Both the position numbers and the translations under genes were made by a program. The notes below the pieces were generated by a model that ran no database searches, was not told the origin of the DNA, and saw only the letters and a list, made by a program, of their open reading frames with translations. A DNA stretch of 64,000 nt, taken from positions 682,001 through 746,000 of the forward strand of contig NZ_QXNY01000002.1 in the NCBI RefSeq assembly GCF_003572205.1, in the 5' to 3' direction. Source of the stretch: Algihabitans albus (GTDB lineage: Bacteria > Pseudomonadota > Alphaproteobacteria > Kiloniellales > DSM-21159). Each line of letters opens with the position of its first letter. Within the stretch, counting starts at the first letter, position 1. Positions 16,647 to 25,479 of the stretch are shown one piece after another.

Positions 16647-17423
16647 ATGCCGGACAAGACGAAACTGCGTCGGCAGGACTTCTGGACCGCGCTGGTCATG
16701 ATCGCGGCGAGCCTGTTCTTTCTGTACAAGACATCCGAGATTCCCTTCTTCCGCGCCAACGCCGCTGGCGTTGAGGCCGGCCGCTGGTACAACTCGGCCG
16801 CTATCGTCCCTTACGGACTCTTCACCGGGCTGTTGCTGCTGGCAGTGGCGCTGCTGGTCGTTGCGATCCGCCAGGGCGGTGCGCCGCGCGGCCTGCTCGA
16901 TCTGGGCGCGGCGACCTGGATAAGGAGTCCCGCGGGGGCGCGGACGTTGGCCGTGGCGGCGATCATGCTCGCCTACATCTTCGGGCTGGTGCCGCGGGTG
17001 GACTTCACGATCGCAAGTGCGCTCGTCATCTGTGCCCTGATCTACGGCTTTCACGATCTGCGCGCCCGCGCAACCTCGATCGCGCTCTTCGCCGTGCTCA
17101 GCCCCTCCCTCTATGCGCTGATCGCGCATTTTCCGCAGTCGCAGTGGAACGCACCCCACGATGACGACTGGGTCGCGCTCGGCGCCTTTCTTGCACTGTC
17201 GATCGGCATGCTGTGGGAGACGCGGCGTGCCACCGGGAGGATCGACGGCTACATCAAGGCGGCACCGCTGATCGCCTTCCTGATCCCGCTCCTATTGGTG
17301 ATCGTGATGGCCTTCGGCTTCCGCCAGAACGTCCCCAACCGCACGGGGCTGCTGTTCGGGCAGATCGAGTATCACTACTACGTCACCCTGCGGCCATGGC
17401 GCGCAGGCGCGTCGCGCGAGTGA
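16647..17423 (+). CDS. tripartite tricarboxylate transporter small membrane subunit (TctB)
   Basis: Inner-membrane protein of 258 aa with about five to six hydrophobic segments. It is longer than the ~150-aa classical TctB, but matches the extended TctB-like subunits seen in alphaproteobacterial TTT operons. It begins after a short cytoplasmic leader, with a helix at about residues 10-28 (FWTALVMIAASLFFLYKTSEIPFF), the FxTALxxxxxxxF pattern of the family. It sits between tctC and tctA, and its stop is 2 bp from the tctA start. The role follows from position; the sequence itself is weakly conserved. Confidence 0.82.
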   Translation: MPDKTKLRRQDFWTALVMIAASLFFLYKTSEIPFFRANAAGVEAGRWYNSAAIVPYGLFTGLLLLAVALLVVAIRQGGAPRGLLDLGAATWIRSPAGARTLAVAAIMLAYIFGLVPRVDFTIASALVICALIYGFHDLRARATSIALFAVLSPSLYALIAHFPQSQWNAPHDDDWVALGAFLALSIGMLWETRRATGRIDGYIKAAPLIAFLIPLLLVIVMAFGFRQNVPNRTGLLFGQIEYHYYVTLRPWRAGASRE

Positions 17424-17425
17424 TC

Positions 17426-18988
17426 ATGCTGGACTTCGTCGCCACCCAGTTCGTCAACTTCGGTGTCAGCCTGCTCGACCTTGCAAGCGATCCCCTCACC
17501 TACGTCTATCTTGTCTGCTCCGTGTCCCTGGGGATCGTGTTCGGGGCGCTGCCGGGCCTGACGGCGACCCTGGCCGTGACCATCCTGACCGGCTTCTTCG
17601 GCAACAAGTTTCCCGTCGAACAGTCCCTGATCGCCCTGATCGGTGCCTATGTCGGCGCCATCTACGGCGGTTCCTATCCGTCCATCCTTCTCAGTATTCC
17701 GGGAACGGCGGCCTCTGCCGCGACGGCGATGGACGGCTATCCGCTAGCCCAAAGAGGACGCGGCGGCGAAGCGCTCGGTCTGACCACGACCGCCTCCATG
17801 ATCGGCACGATGATCGGGACCTTCTGCCTGCTGATCTTCGTATGGATCCTGCTGGCGCTGTCGTCGCAGATCGCCTCACCCGAGAAGGCGCTGCTCGCGC
17901 TCTTCGGCATTCTCGTCTCGGGAACGCTGATGAGCTCGGATCTCGTCATCAAGGGTTGGATCGCCGGGCTGATCGGCCTGGCAATGGCGATGGTGGGGCT
18001 CGATCCGATCCTGTCCGAACAGCGCTACGTCTTCGGTTGGTCCTACCTGCTCAGCGGCTTTCAGGTCGTCCCCGTCCTGATGGGCTGCTTCGCGATCCCG
18101 CAAATCCTCCTCGGCCTGCGCAGCGGGCCTTTGACAGGCACGCCGATACAGGTCGGCCGGATCCTTCCCAGTCTGGGCACGGTGCGCAGGTACCTGCCGA
18201 CGATTTCGCGCTCCGGCGCGATCGGCGTCGGCATCGGCGCTTTGCCGGGCGTGGGCGAGGATGTCTCCGGCTGGGTCTCCTACGGGGTCGGCAAGAGCGT
18301 CTCCCGCGAGCCGGAGCGGTTCGGCAAGGGTTCCCTGGAGGGGCTGCTGTCGAGCGAAACCGCCAACAACGCCTGCATCGGCGGCGCGCTGATCCCGCTG
18401 CTCGTACTCGGGATTCCCGGATCCCCTCCGGCGGCGGCCCTGCTGGGCGCTCTGATGATCAACAACGTCACGCCGGGCCCGACCATCGATCCGATGCTGA
18501 TCATCCGCATCGTCGCCATCCTCGCGATGGCCTCGCTGACCATGTTCGTCCTCGGCCTCTTCATGGCCCGCATCTTCATCCGCGTGCTGAAGCTGCCGCG
18601 AACGATCTTCCTGCCGGTGGTTCTGGTCCTGACGACCATCGGCTCCTTCTCCGTCGGCGGCGGTACCAACGACCTCTTCCTCATGATCGTCGTCGGCCTG
18701 GTCTCCTACGCCCTCATCCGCATGGACTATCCGATCGCCCCCTTGGTGATCGGAGTCATTCTGGGCGGGCTGTTCGACGAAACCTTCCGGCGCTCCCTGC
18801 TGATTTCGGACGGCGATCTGACCACCTTCGTCACCCGGCCCGGCGCCGCCATCCTGCTGACCCTCAACCTCCTTCTCATCTTGTCCCAGGTGCCGGCGGT
18901 GCAGCGTTTCTTCCGCAGACGCTTCATGCGCGGCAGGCGCACGGAGACAAGCGCAAAGATTCCCATCGAACCAAAAGAGGAAGCGTAA
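17426..18988 (+). CDS. tripartite tricarboxylate transporter large permease (TctA)
   Basis: Large membrane subunit that moves the carboxylate with a cation gradient, 520 aa with about 12 helices. Family motifs are intact: GALPGLTATLAV near residue 40, YGGSYPSILLSIPGT near 80, and GIPGSPPAAALLG near 330. The ATG at 17426 is chosen because it starts 2 bp after the tctB stop and directly precedes the first amphipathic segment; a longer open frame upstream would overlap tctB by 200 bp. The next gene starts 2 bp after its stop. Confidence 0.95.
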   Translation: MLDFVATQFVNFGVSLLDLASDPLTYVYLVCSVSLGIVFGALPGLTATLAVTILTGFFGNKFPVEQSLIALIGAYVGAIYGGSYPSILLSIPGTAASAATAMDGYPLAQRGRGGEALGLTTTASMIGTMIGTFCLLIFVWILLALSSQIASPEKALLALFGILVSGTLMSSDLVIKGWIAGLIGLAMAMVGLDPILSEQRYVFGWSYLLSGFQVVPVLMGCFAIPQILLGLRSGPLTGTPIQVGRILPSLGTVRRYLPTISRSGAIGVGIGALPGVGEDVSGWVSYGVGKSVSREPERFGKGSLEGLLSSETANNACIGGALIPLLVLGIPGSPPAAALLGALMINNVTPGPTIDPMLIIRIVAILAMASLTMFVLGLFMARIFIRVLKLPRTIFLPVVLVLTTIGSFSVGGGTNDLFLMIVVGLVSYALIRMDYPIAPLVIGVILGGLFDETFRRSLLISDGDLTTFVTRPGAAILLTLNLLLILSQVPAVQRFFRRRFMRGRRTETSAKIPIEPKEEA

Positions 18989-18990
18989 CG

Positions 18991-19278
18991 ATGTACTGCG
19001 TAACCGTAGAGTTCAAAGTACGGCCGGAAGACAGCGTGTCATTCTTGGCGCGCATGGTCCGGCAGGCCGCGGACTCCCTGTCCAATGAGCCCGGATGCCA
19101 CATCTTCGACGTCTGGACCTCCGCCGAGCGGCCGCACAGCGTATTTCTCTACGAAATCTATAACGACCTCGCGGCCTTCGAAGACCACGTTGCCTCCGAC
19201 CATTTCAAGTCGTTCGATACCGACGTCGCCCCTTGGGTACTGGAAAAGTCGGCGACAACCTGGGAGCAGAAGAGATAG
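18991..19278 (+). CDS. ABM-domain monooxygenase-like protein
   Basis: Small dimeric alpha/beta-barrel protein of 95 aa, the normal length for the antibiotic biosynthesis monooxygenase (ABM)/YgiN family. Visible family features are the N-terminal VTVEFKVRPEDSVSFLARM strand-helix unit, PGCHIFDVW near residue 35, FLYEIYNDLAAFEDH near 52, and HFKSF near 70. Relatives oxidise quinols or aromatic intermediates without metal or cofactor, or serve as LsrG-like isomerases. It is coupled to tctA (2-bp gap), so it probably acts on the imported compound. Confidence 0.87.
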   Translation: MYCVTVEFKVRPEDSVSFLARMVRQAADSLSNEPGCHIFDVWTSAERPHSVFLYEIYNDLAAFEDHVASDHFKSFDTDVAPWVLEKSATTWEQKR

Positions 19279-19327
19279 TCGCCTAGTCTAGATAGCTGCC
19301 AGGTTCAATTCTCGGAAGGTTCACGCG

Positions 19328-20149
19328 ATGGACGAACTCTACGAAGTCTACGCCCTGAAGTACGCCGAGCGGAACAGCCGGACCCGCAGCGATTCCTTCC
19401 TGTTCGATGCGAACCCGGGGGCGCCGCATCCCATGGACTATTTCCTGTGGGTGATCCGGAACGAGCGTCGAACCGTCGTCGTCGACACCGGTTACGATAC
19501 CGCCGAGGGAGCCCGCCGCGGCCGGCCGATCCTGCTGGATCCGGCGCAATGCCTGACGCGGTTCGGCGTGGATCCGGAGACGGTGGAGACCGTGGTCGTG
19601 ACCCATCTTCACTACGATCACGCCGGTTCCCTCGACCGCTTCGACAAGGCGACCTTTCACCTCCAGGCGGCCGAGATGGCCTACGTCACGGGACCCTGCA
19701 TGTGCCATGATGCCCTGCGCATGCCCTTCACGGCGGATCATGTCTGCGCGCTGATCCGGAAAGTCTACTCCGGCCGCGTCGTCTTCCACGAAGGCGCCGG
19801 GCTTATCGCACCCGGCATCGAGGTACATGCCATCGGCGGCCATACCCGTGGCCTCCAGTGCGTGCGGGTGCGCACGGCCAGGGGATGGCTCGTGCTCGCG
19901 TCCGACGCCTCGCACTTCTATGAGAACTACCTGTTCGGCAAAGTCTTTCCGATTGTCGAGAACGCCCAGGCGATGCTCGACGGCTTTCGCCGGCTGCCGG
20001 AACTGGCCAGCGCCGGCGACCTGATCGTGCCCGGCCACGATCCCCTCGTCCGGCAGGTCTTTCCCGAGATCGCAGCGGACGCCAACGGCGCTGCCGTCCA
20101 CCGGCTGGACGTCGCCCCACCGATGCCGCCGGATCAGTTACTGCGATAG
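19328..20149 (+). CDS. MBL-fold metallohydrolase, AHL-lactonase-like
   Basis: Zinc beta-lactamase-fold hydrolase of 273 aa, similar in length and layout to the AttM/AiiA group of N-acyl-homoserine lactonases. Metal motifs are complete: HLHYDHAG near residue 96, HTRG near 174, Asp in SDASHFY near 196, and a C-terminal PGHDP near 238. No signal peptide is present. It follows the ABM gene by 49 bp in the TctCBA operon, so a lactone formed from the imported acid is a likelier substrate than a quorum signal, though quorum quenching cannot be excluded. Confidence 0.88.
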   Translation: MDELYEVYALKYAERNSRTRSDSFLFDANPGAPHPMDYFLWVIRNERRTVVVDTGYDTAEGARRGRPILLDPAQCLTRFGVDPETVETVVVTHLHYDHAGSLDRFDKATFHLQAAEMAYVTGPCMCHDALRMPFTADHVCALIRKVYSGRVVFHEGAGLIAPGIEVHAIGGHTRGLQCVRVRTARGWLVLASDASHFYENYLFGKVFPIVENAQAMLDGFRRLPELASAGDLIVPGHDPLVRQVFPEIAADANGAAVHRLDVAPPMPPDQLLR

Positions 20150-20211
20150 AGCGAGATCGCTGTAACCATCCCACCTGGAGCGATCCTGTTCCAGCCGCCT
20201 GTCGGCCGCCA

Positions 20212-21276
20212 TCAGAATACGGCGTGATCGCCGCGTTCGGCCGAGGCCTCGCCCTTGATCAGCCGTGCATAGAAGTCGAACAGCGTCTCGGAACCCACCG
20301 AGGGTGTGGCCTCCGCATCATATCGTCCTGTCGCCGTATTCAGAACGAGCATCGACTCGGTCGCGTAGTAGCGCCCGATACGGGCAAGCTCGGCCTTTTC
20401 CGCCGCCGCAGGCAGGACGCGGCCAGTGAGGCTCAGCGTCCGGACAATTGCATCGAGCAGCGCGACCGGCACCTGGGTAAAGCGCGGCTCGTGCCCCAGC
20501 AAGTGAAAGAGACGCTCCCCCTGCTGTCTCGGTGTAACGGCGTCGCCGGGCCCACCGATCGGCAGCACGCGATCGTACCGGCTTTCATCGTCCAGGCATT
20601 CCGCGAGGTACTGCCCCAAATCGCGATCGCTGATCGGCTTGCAGGCGGTCAGCGTACCGTCGCCGAACACCAGATAGGGTTTGCCGCGTTTTACCCGATC
20701 GACCTGGCCGGACAACGACTTGAAAAAGGCGGTCGGCCTGACGATGGAGTAGGTCAGGCCGGACTCCATCAGCGCTTTTTCAAAGGCGAGCTTGGCATGC
20801 TGAAAGGCCAGTAGCGGCTTTTGAACGCAGATCGCCGAAAGCAGTACGACCTGCGAGACACCCGCCGCGCCGGCGGCGGAGAGCGCGTTCACATGGGCGC
20901 CATGATCGATGGCCCAGGCATCCTTGGGGGACCCGCTGCGCGAGGCCAGGCATGACACCAGAGCCTCGAAGCTCTCGCCGCGAAAACCGTCATGCGCGAG
21001 AGAGTCAGGGTCCGTCACCTCGCCGAACCGCACCTCGGCACCCTCGAGCAACCTAGCGCTATCATCGGGTTTCAAGCGGCCGGCCACCCCGGCACGGGGG
21101 CGTACGAAACACACCACCTCATGACCCCGCTGGACCAACGCGCGCACGGTTGCGCGGCCGCTGGTGCCCGTGGCGCCCAGGACGAACACACGCCGCGGAA
21201 CTGCGGACAGGCGCACGGTGAGCGATCCGACCGCGTCAGTCACGGGCCGACGGCGGAGCCGCGCCGGCCAGGACAT
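20212..21276 (-). CDS. bciA: 3,8-divinyl (proto)chlorophyllide a 8-vinyl reductase, BciA type
   Basis: NADPH-dependent reductase that converts the 8-vinyl group of divinyl (proto)chlorophyllide to ethyl in (bacterio)chlorophyll synthesis; 354 aa. It has an atypical SDR Rossmann fold with VFVLGATGTSGRATV near residue 30. The C-terminal half shows the distinctive BciA segments ACKPISDRDLGQYLAECL near 213, LPIGGPGDAVTPRQQGE near 242, and AELARIGRYYATESMLVL near 300. The annotated start is the longest; a GTG at 21243 would remove 11 residues. No other photosynthesis gene is in the window. The recognition is from memory of the family, and a related SDR is the main alternative. Confidence 0.85.
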   Translation of the reverse strand: MSWPARLRRRPVTDAVGSLTVRLSAVPRRVFVLGATGTSGRATVRALVQRGHEVVCFVRPRAGVAGRLKPDDSARLLEGAEVRFGEVTDPDSLAHDGFRGESFEALVSCLASRSGSPKDAWAIDHGAHVNALSAAGAAGVSQVVLLSAICVQKPLLAFQHAKLAFEKALMESGLTYSIVRPTAFFKSLSGQVDRVKRGKPYLVFGDGTLTACKPISDRDLGQYLAECLDDESRYDRVLPIGGPGDAVTPRQQGERLFHLLGHEPRFTQVPVALLDAIVRTLSLTGRVLPAAAEKAELARIGRYYATESMLVLNTATGRYDAEATPSVGSETLFDFYARLIKGEASAERGDHAVF

Positions 21277-21543
21277 GCCGCAAAGGAGTGATATGCGCCC
21301 CCTCCAAGATGAAGGCCTCCAAGACTGCCGTGACGTAGGACCGTCACAAGAAATCCCGTAGCCGGCGCCATCGCCGCCAACGCGGTACAGGGTGTCGGCT
21401 CCAGCCTATCTCAAGCGCTCGGCGCCAGGCGACTGATTTGCAGCGATGGATTGTTGAGAGTTCGACCGGGCCGTCGCGAGCCAGGGTGCGGCCCGTTTCG
21501 CCGCTTTCGCGGCTGGCCTCGTTCGCGTCCTGAGCAGGTCGAC

Positions 21544-21942
21544 TCAACCGAAAGGACTAGTGGTCGCAATCGCACGGATCTCGACAATCGCACCCTGGCG
21601 TCTCAGGCCGGCGACCTCAACCGCCGTCCAAGCCGGGTAAGGATCCCGGAGATATTCGAGGCGGATCGAATCGAAGAGCTCGAAGTGACCGCGCAAACCG
21701 ACATGATAGCTCGTCATCTCGACGATCGCCTGGGATGTCAGGCCCGTCTCACGCAGGACCGTTGCTATCTTGTCGAAGGCGCTCCGCATCTGAGTCTCCG
21801 GATCTTCCGGCATGTGGCCGCGCGAATCACTCCCGGTTACGCCAGTCAAGAACAGGTGGTTCCCGGACAGGATGGCCGGTGACATCTTCAGGTGCTCCGA
21901 CGCCGCCCGAAACTCCGGCGGCACGATCGCGCGCGTGGTCAT
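21544..21942 (-). CDS. Rid family protein (YjgF/YER057c/UK114), atypical
   Basis: Small trimeric chorismate-mutase-fold protein, 132 aa, close to the ~130-aa Rid length. The ATG at 21942 is preferred over 21978 because CGGAGG lies 8 bp upstream. Family features include LSGNHLFLTGVTG near residue 27, DPETQMRSAFDKI near 50, and a final VEIRAIAT strand. The arginine that in RidA (VARLP) activates water for enamine/imine hydrolysis is Gly here (VAGLRRQ). This places it outside archetypal RidA and makes deaminase activity doubtful. It stands alone between bciA and the HNH gene. Confidence 0.88.
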   Translation of the reverse strand: MTTRAIVPPEFRAASEHLKMSPAILSGNHLFLTGVTGSDSRGHMPEDPETQMRSAFDKIATVLRETGLTSQAIVEMTSYHVGLRGHFELFDSIRLEYLRDPYPAWTAVEVAGLRRQGAIVEIRAIATTSPFG

Positions 21943-22087
21943 GGCTTTAACCTCCGAGGAAACCTGTCGCCGCTGCACCCGGCAGACCTATCGGGAGCCC
22001 GCAGTCCGGTCATCGCCCGAAGGCGGCCTGACCGAACAGGCAAGCTGTTCGCGTGCTTCCTGCCCGGAAGCACGCTATTAGGGTTGC

Positions 22088-22987
22088 ATGGGGTTCGGAG
22101 TCTTCATTCATCGCTCGGATTCGATCTACGACGACCGCCCGTCGGAGCGCTATCAGTTTCCTCCGCAGTACCTCAACCGTGTCGAGGCCTGCCTCGGGGA
22201 TTGGATCGTCTACCTCGAGCCGCGAAAAGTCCCCGGAACGCGCGGCTACTTCGCCATGGCCAAGCTTGAGCAGATCGTTCCCGATCCCAAGAGGTCGGAC
22301 AGATACCTCGCGCTGATCGAACCCGGAAGCTATCTCGACTTCGCCAATCCCGTTCCCTTCAGCGGTGCGGGCGGCCTCGTCGAACGTGGCCTTTTGAACC
22401 CGCAAGGACGGATCTCGGGCCGCGCCCAGGCGGCTGTGCGTCCCCTCTCGGCGAACGATTTCAACCGGATCGTCGCCCTCGGTCTGAACGAGGAGGACGC
22501 TTTTCTTCCACGCCTGGACGAAACCGCGCCAACCGGGGGCCTTCAGGAGGAACCCGCGCTTTTCGACTACGAGCAGGCCCGCGATCGCGTCAGCTACTTC
22601 GCCTCGCGCCCGGTTCGCGACCGGATCTTCCGCCGCAGCGTCCTACGCGCCTATCAGGAACGCTGCGCCGTCAGCGGGCTGAAGCTGATCAACGGCGGCG
22701 CACGGGCGGAGGTCGCCGCCGCCCATATTCGACCTGTCCATGCCCAGGGTCCCGACAGCATCAACAACGGCATCTCTCTCTCGGGCACCGTGCATTGGAT
22801 GTTCGACCGTGGCCTGATCGGCCTATCCGACGACCTCGACATCCTGATCTCCCGACAGGCCAACGATCAGGAAGCCGTGCGGATGCTGATCAACCCGAGC
22901 GGCCGGGCGATACCACCTGCGCAAGCCTCCGCACGCCCGCATCCGGCCTTCCTGCAATGGCACCGCGAGCATTGCTTCAAGCAGTGA
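22088..22987 (+). CDS. HNH endonuclease domain protein
   Basis: Protein of 299 aa. The C-terminal third is an HNH nuclease domain: RRSVLRAYQERCAVSG near residue 180, the His dyad of AAHIRPVH near 214, the Asn in DSINNGISLS near 225, and VHWMFDRGLI near 236. The N-terminal ~170 residues resemble the YDDRPSERYQFPPQYL recognition-type domain often fused to HNH_2 nucleases. Only the upstream GTTGC context marks the start, so 22053 is an alternative frame start I rejected. Relatives are annotated as putative restriction endonucleases; no methylase or helicase partner lies nearby. Confidence 0.85.
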   Translation: MGFGVFIHRSDSIYDDRPSERYQFPPQYLNRVEACLGDWIVYLEPRKVPGTRGYFAMAKLEQIVPDPKRSDRYLALIEPGSYLDFANPVPFSGAGGLVERGLLNPQGRISGRAQAAVRPLSANDFNRIVALGLNEEDAFLPRLDETAPTGGLQEEPALFDYEQARDRVSYFASRPVRDRIFRRSVLRAYQERCAVSGLKLINGGARAEVAAAHIRPVHAQGPDSINNGISLSGTVHWMFDRGLIGLSDDLDILISRQANDQEAVRMLINPSGRAIPPAQASARPHPAFLQWHREHCFKQ

Positions 22988-23176
22988 GAAGATTCAGCCT
23001 TGTCCTGTCGCAAAGCCAGGGACAGAGAGCCGACGCCGTCAAGGGATCGCCACCCCAACCGGCTTAGAGAAAATCCACACCAGGACGTTCTGGAAGCCGC
23101 CACCGCAGGGTGTGGAAAAATCGCTGGCCGGCTGGTATTGCATCGTCGGATCTCCGGCTAGAACGAAGGATCGGAA

Positions 23177-23749
23177 ATGTCGCGACTGCTTCCAGCTCCG
23201 CGCGCCGGGCTGCTCGGATCATGGGATCGCCTGGTCGGGCCGGGCATGACGGTCGGCGAAAACCTGCTTGTGATGGGAACAAGCTTCACGAGCGCTCTAT
23301 TGGTGGCCGTCTATCTCGCATCCCTCGGTATGGGCTTGGTGCAGGTCGTCGTGGGAGCCGTGATTGCCTTCGACGTTATCGGTGGTGCCGTCTGTAACAT
23401 GACCGACACCACGAAACGCTGGTATCACCGAAGCGGCCGAACGGCGAAAGACCATTTGACCTTCATCGGTCTGCATCTGCTGCACATCGCACTTGTCGCC
23501 TGGATGTTCCGGGGACCGGAATTCGACTGGCGGTTCATGATCTTCATAGGCGGCTGGCTTCTCGTCTCAGCCTTAACCGTCTTGAGCATCCCCGACCTCC
23601 TGAAGCGCCCAGCCGCCGTGACGCTGTATTTGATCGCCTTCGCCGCGGCCCTCTACGCCGTTGGTCCCACGCCCGGCCTTGAATGGTTCGTGCCGATCCT
23701 ATTTACGAAGCTGCTCCTCGGTCATGCGGTGCCACCGGAAAAAGGATGA
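23177..23749 (+). CDS. uncharacterised integral membrane protein
   Basis: Hypothetical inner-membrane protein of 190 aa with AAGGA 7 bp before its ATG. After a 25-residue polar start, hydrophobic segments lie at about 30-52, 55-75, 95-112, 118-140, 145-162 and 165-182, so five or six helices are likely. Polar residues between helices 2 and 3 (NMTDTTKRWYHRSGR) suggest a cytoplasmic loop. I do not recognise the family. Neither neighbour gives a function. Confidence 0.72.
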   Translation: MSRLLPAPRAGLLGSWDRLVGPGMTVGENLLVMGTSFTSALLVAVYLASLGMGLVQVVVGAVIAFDVIGGAVCNMTDTTKRWYHRSGRTAKDHLTFIGLHLLHIALVAWMFRGPEFDWRFMIFIGGWLLVSALTVLSIPDLLKRPAAVTLYLIAFAAALYAVGPTPGLEWFVPILFTKLLLGHAVPPEKG

Positions 23750-24054
23750 TATGGCGAAGGGCACGTCAGACGGCAGGAAGCGAACCTTCTCTTCGCCATA
23801 GCTCCGCACCTCCGCCGCTCTTTAGAGCGTGATCAGGCGCGGACTCCCCGCCTTTTGGGCCTCTGCGATCTTCGTCTGCGGCCCGGTCCCCGACTGCTCT
23901 CTGCCGGAGCGCAGTTCCCAGCCCATAGCGCCTGCGTCCAGGCCTGTAAAAAGACTGCCCCATCGAAACCCGGGATCAAACACCGAACCCAGAGTCCGCT
24001 TCCTGCGATTGGCGGAACCGCGAAGCGGCTTCCTAAGATCACAAGAAGCAGACT
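23750..24054. other. intergenic stretch without a recognisable gene
   Basis: The convergent region between the membrane protein and the rhodanese gene. Short open frames occur on both strands but none has a ribosome site or family resemblance. The phrase TTTAGAGCGTGATCAGGC near 23821 resembles the degenerate intergenic motifs common in alphaproteobacteria. No clear terminator was found. Confidence 0.4.
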
Positions 24055-24909
24055 CTAGGTCTTGAACGGAAAGCCTTCCTCGATCGGCAGTTCTGGGTCG
24101 CGCGACCACTCGTTCCATGAGCCGAAATAGACTCGAACATCCTCGAAACCCGCTTCTTTCAATGCGAGGTAGGTATTGGACGCGCGGGCTCCCTTGAAGC
24201 AGTAGAGATAGACGGACATGTCGCGGTCGATGCCGACTGTCGCGCACTCGGCCAGTATTTCATTCCGGCTTTTGAAGATCACACCGTCGGCCGTCGGTTT
24301 CATCATGCGATACCATTCCAGCCAGCGCGCGCCCGGAATTCGTCCCTTGCGTGGACAGAAATCCTTGCCGTAGGGCGACGAGCTTTCCCCGATCCACTCA
24401 TCGACATCGCGAACATCCAAGAGCGCGATACGTTCATCGCCGAGCGCGGCTCTCACGTCATCGGTCGTCAGCATGATTTCAGCGGCTTCCGGGTCGGCGG
24501 CGAACCCGGCTGGATCGAGGTTCGGCACCTCGCTGGTGAGTGGCAACCCCGCGCTTTCCCAGGCGCTGAGCCCACCGTGCAAGACCTCGACCAACGGATA
24601 CCCAAGATACTTCAGGAGAAAGTAACCGCGACAGGATTGGCCAAAGCCCGTGTCCATCGACTGCTCGTAGATGACCGCGGTCCTGGTTCCGTCGAGACCC
24701 GCATCGGCGAAGATGGCTGCAAACTTGTCGGTCAGCTCCTTCATCCCGTCGGGTGTCGATGTCGAAAGATAGGTGAAGATGTCGTGCAGATTGACGGCGC
24801 CGGCGATGTGGCCGGCGGCATAAGACTCGCGATCACGCGTGTCGATGATCGTGATGTTCGAGCCAATCTTCGACTGAAGGTCTGCTGGAGAGATCAGCGC
24901 GGCAGTCAT
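24055..24909 (-). CDS. tandem-domain rhodanese (thiosulfate/mercaptopyruvate sulfurtransferase type)
   Basis: Sulfurtransferase of 284 aa with two rhodanese domains. The N-terminal domain (about 1-140) has IIDTRDRESYAAGHIAGAV and lacks an active-site cysteine. The C-terminal domain (about 145-280) has ALLDVRDVDEW and the cysteine in LYCFKGARASNTY near residue 240, whose loop CFKGAR would bind the persulfide. The family moves sulfur from thiosulfate or 3-mercaptopyruvate to cyanide or thiols. GGGAGG 6 bp before the ATG supports this start. It is monocistronic. Confidence 0.9.
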   Translation of the reverse strand: MTAALISPADLQSKIGSNITIIDTRDRESYAAGHIAGAVNLHDIFTYLSTSTPDGMKELTDKFAAIFADAGLDGTRTAVIYEQSMDTGFGQSCRGYFLLKYLGYPLVEVLHGGLSAWESAGLPLTSEVPNLDPAGFAADPEAAEIMLTTDDVRAALGDERIALLDVRDVDEWIGESSSPYGKDFCPRKGRIPGARWLEWYRMMKPTADGVIFKSRNEILAECATVGIDRDMSVYLYCFKGARASNTYLALKEAGFEDVRVYFGSWNEWSRDPELPIEEGFPFKT

Positions 24910-25479
24910 ACCGTCCTCCCGGTTGCGCCTCGGCGGCGGTTCGCATCTGGAGACTCGGATATCGATATTGGGAGGGCCGCTGCCGCCCGCAACTCTGTGA
25001 GCTCTTCTCTACGTGCCGGGCAGTCGACACCAACCCCACCAAACGGTGGGATGGGATAACTTGCAAGGCCCTGGAAATAAGAGATAAATGAGCAGAAGCA
25101 GCCGGATATGCCGGACGAACGTCCACGCGATCTCTTTGCTATCGTTCTATGACCGATTTGAGCTCTTTCACGACATGAGTCCGGCCGCCTGACTTGACGT
25201 CTTGAAGCCCACAAACATCGAGGAGCCTACTGCAGCACGAAACAGCCCTGATCGCGTGGCTGCGGTCGAAAACTCTGTATAAATGCAAGCGCCTTATGCC
25301 AATAGCCCGGCGGATCGTCGAACTCTCGGGATACAATCTCTCCCTGCGAGCAGCGTTCTTTCGTTGCTCAGCCCACACGCCAGGTTCACTCTTGAAAGTT
25401 TGGCCGTCGGGGTTTCGCGCCCATCCTGGTACGTCCCTATCGTTTTGAGACGGACAGGTATGGTAGAGCAGCGACACAC
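24910..25479. other. 570-bp intergenic stretch without a recognisable gene
   Basis: Divergent control region of the rhodanese and hydrolase genes, longer than needed. Short open frames on both strands show no family resemblance, no ribosome site and no consistent codon use. It may include degenerate gene remains, but I cannot identify any. Confidence 0.4.

Noticed and set aside
19328-20149. A quorum-quenching lactonase as the main role
   Set aside because: The motif set fits AHL lactonases, but the gene is the last of a transporter operon and there is no luxI/luxR gene near; a catabolic lactone is more likely, so the name stays general.
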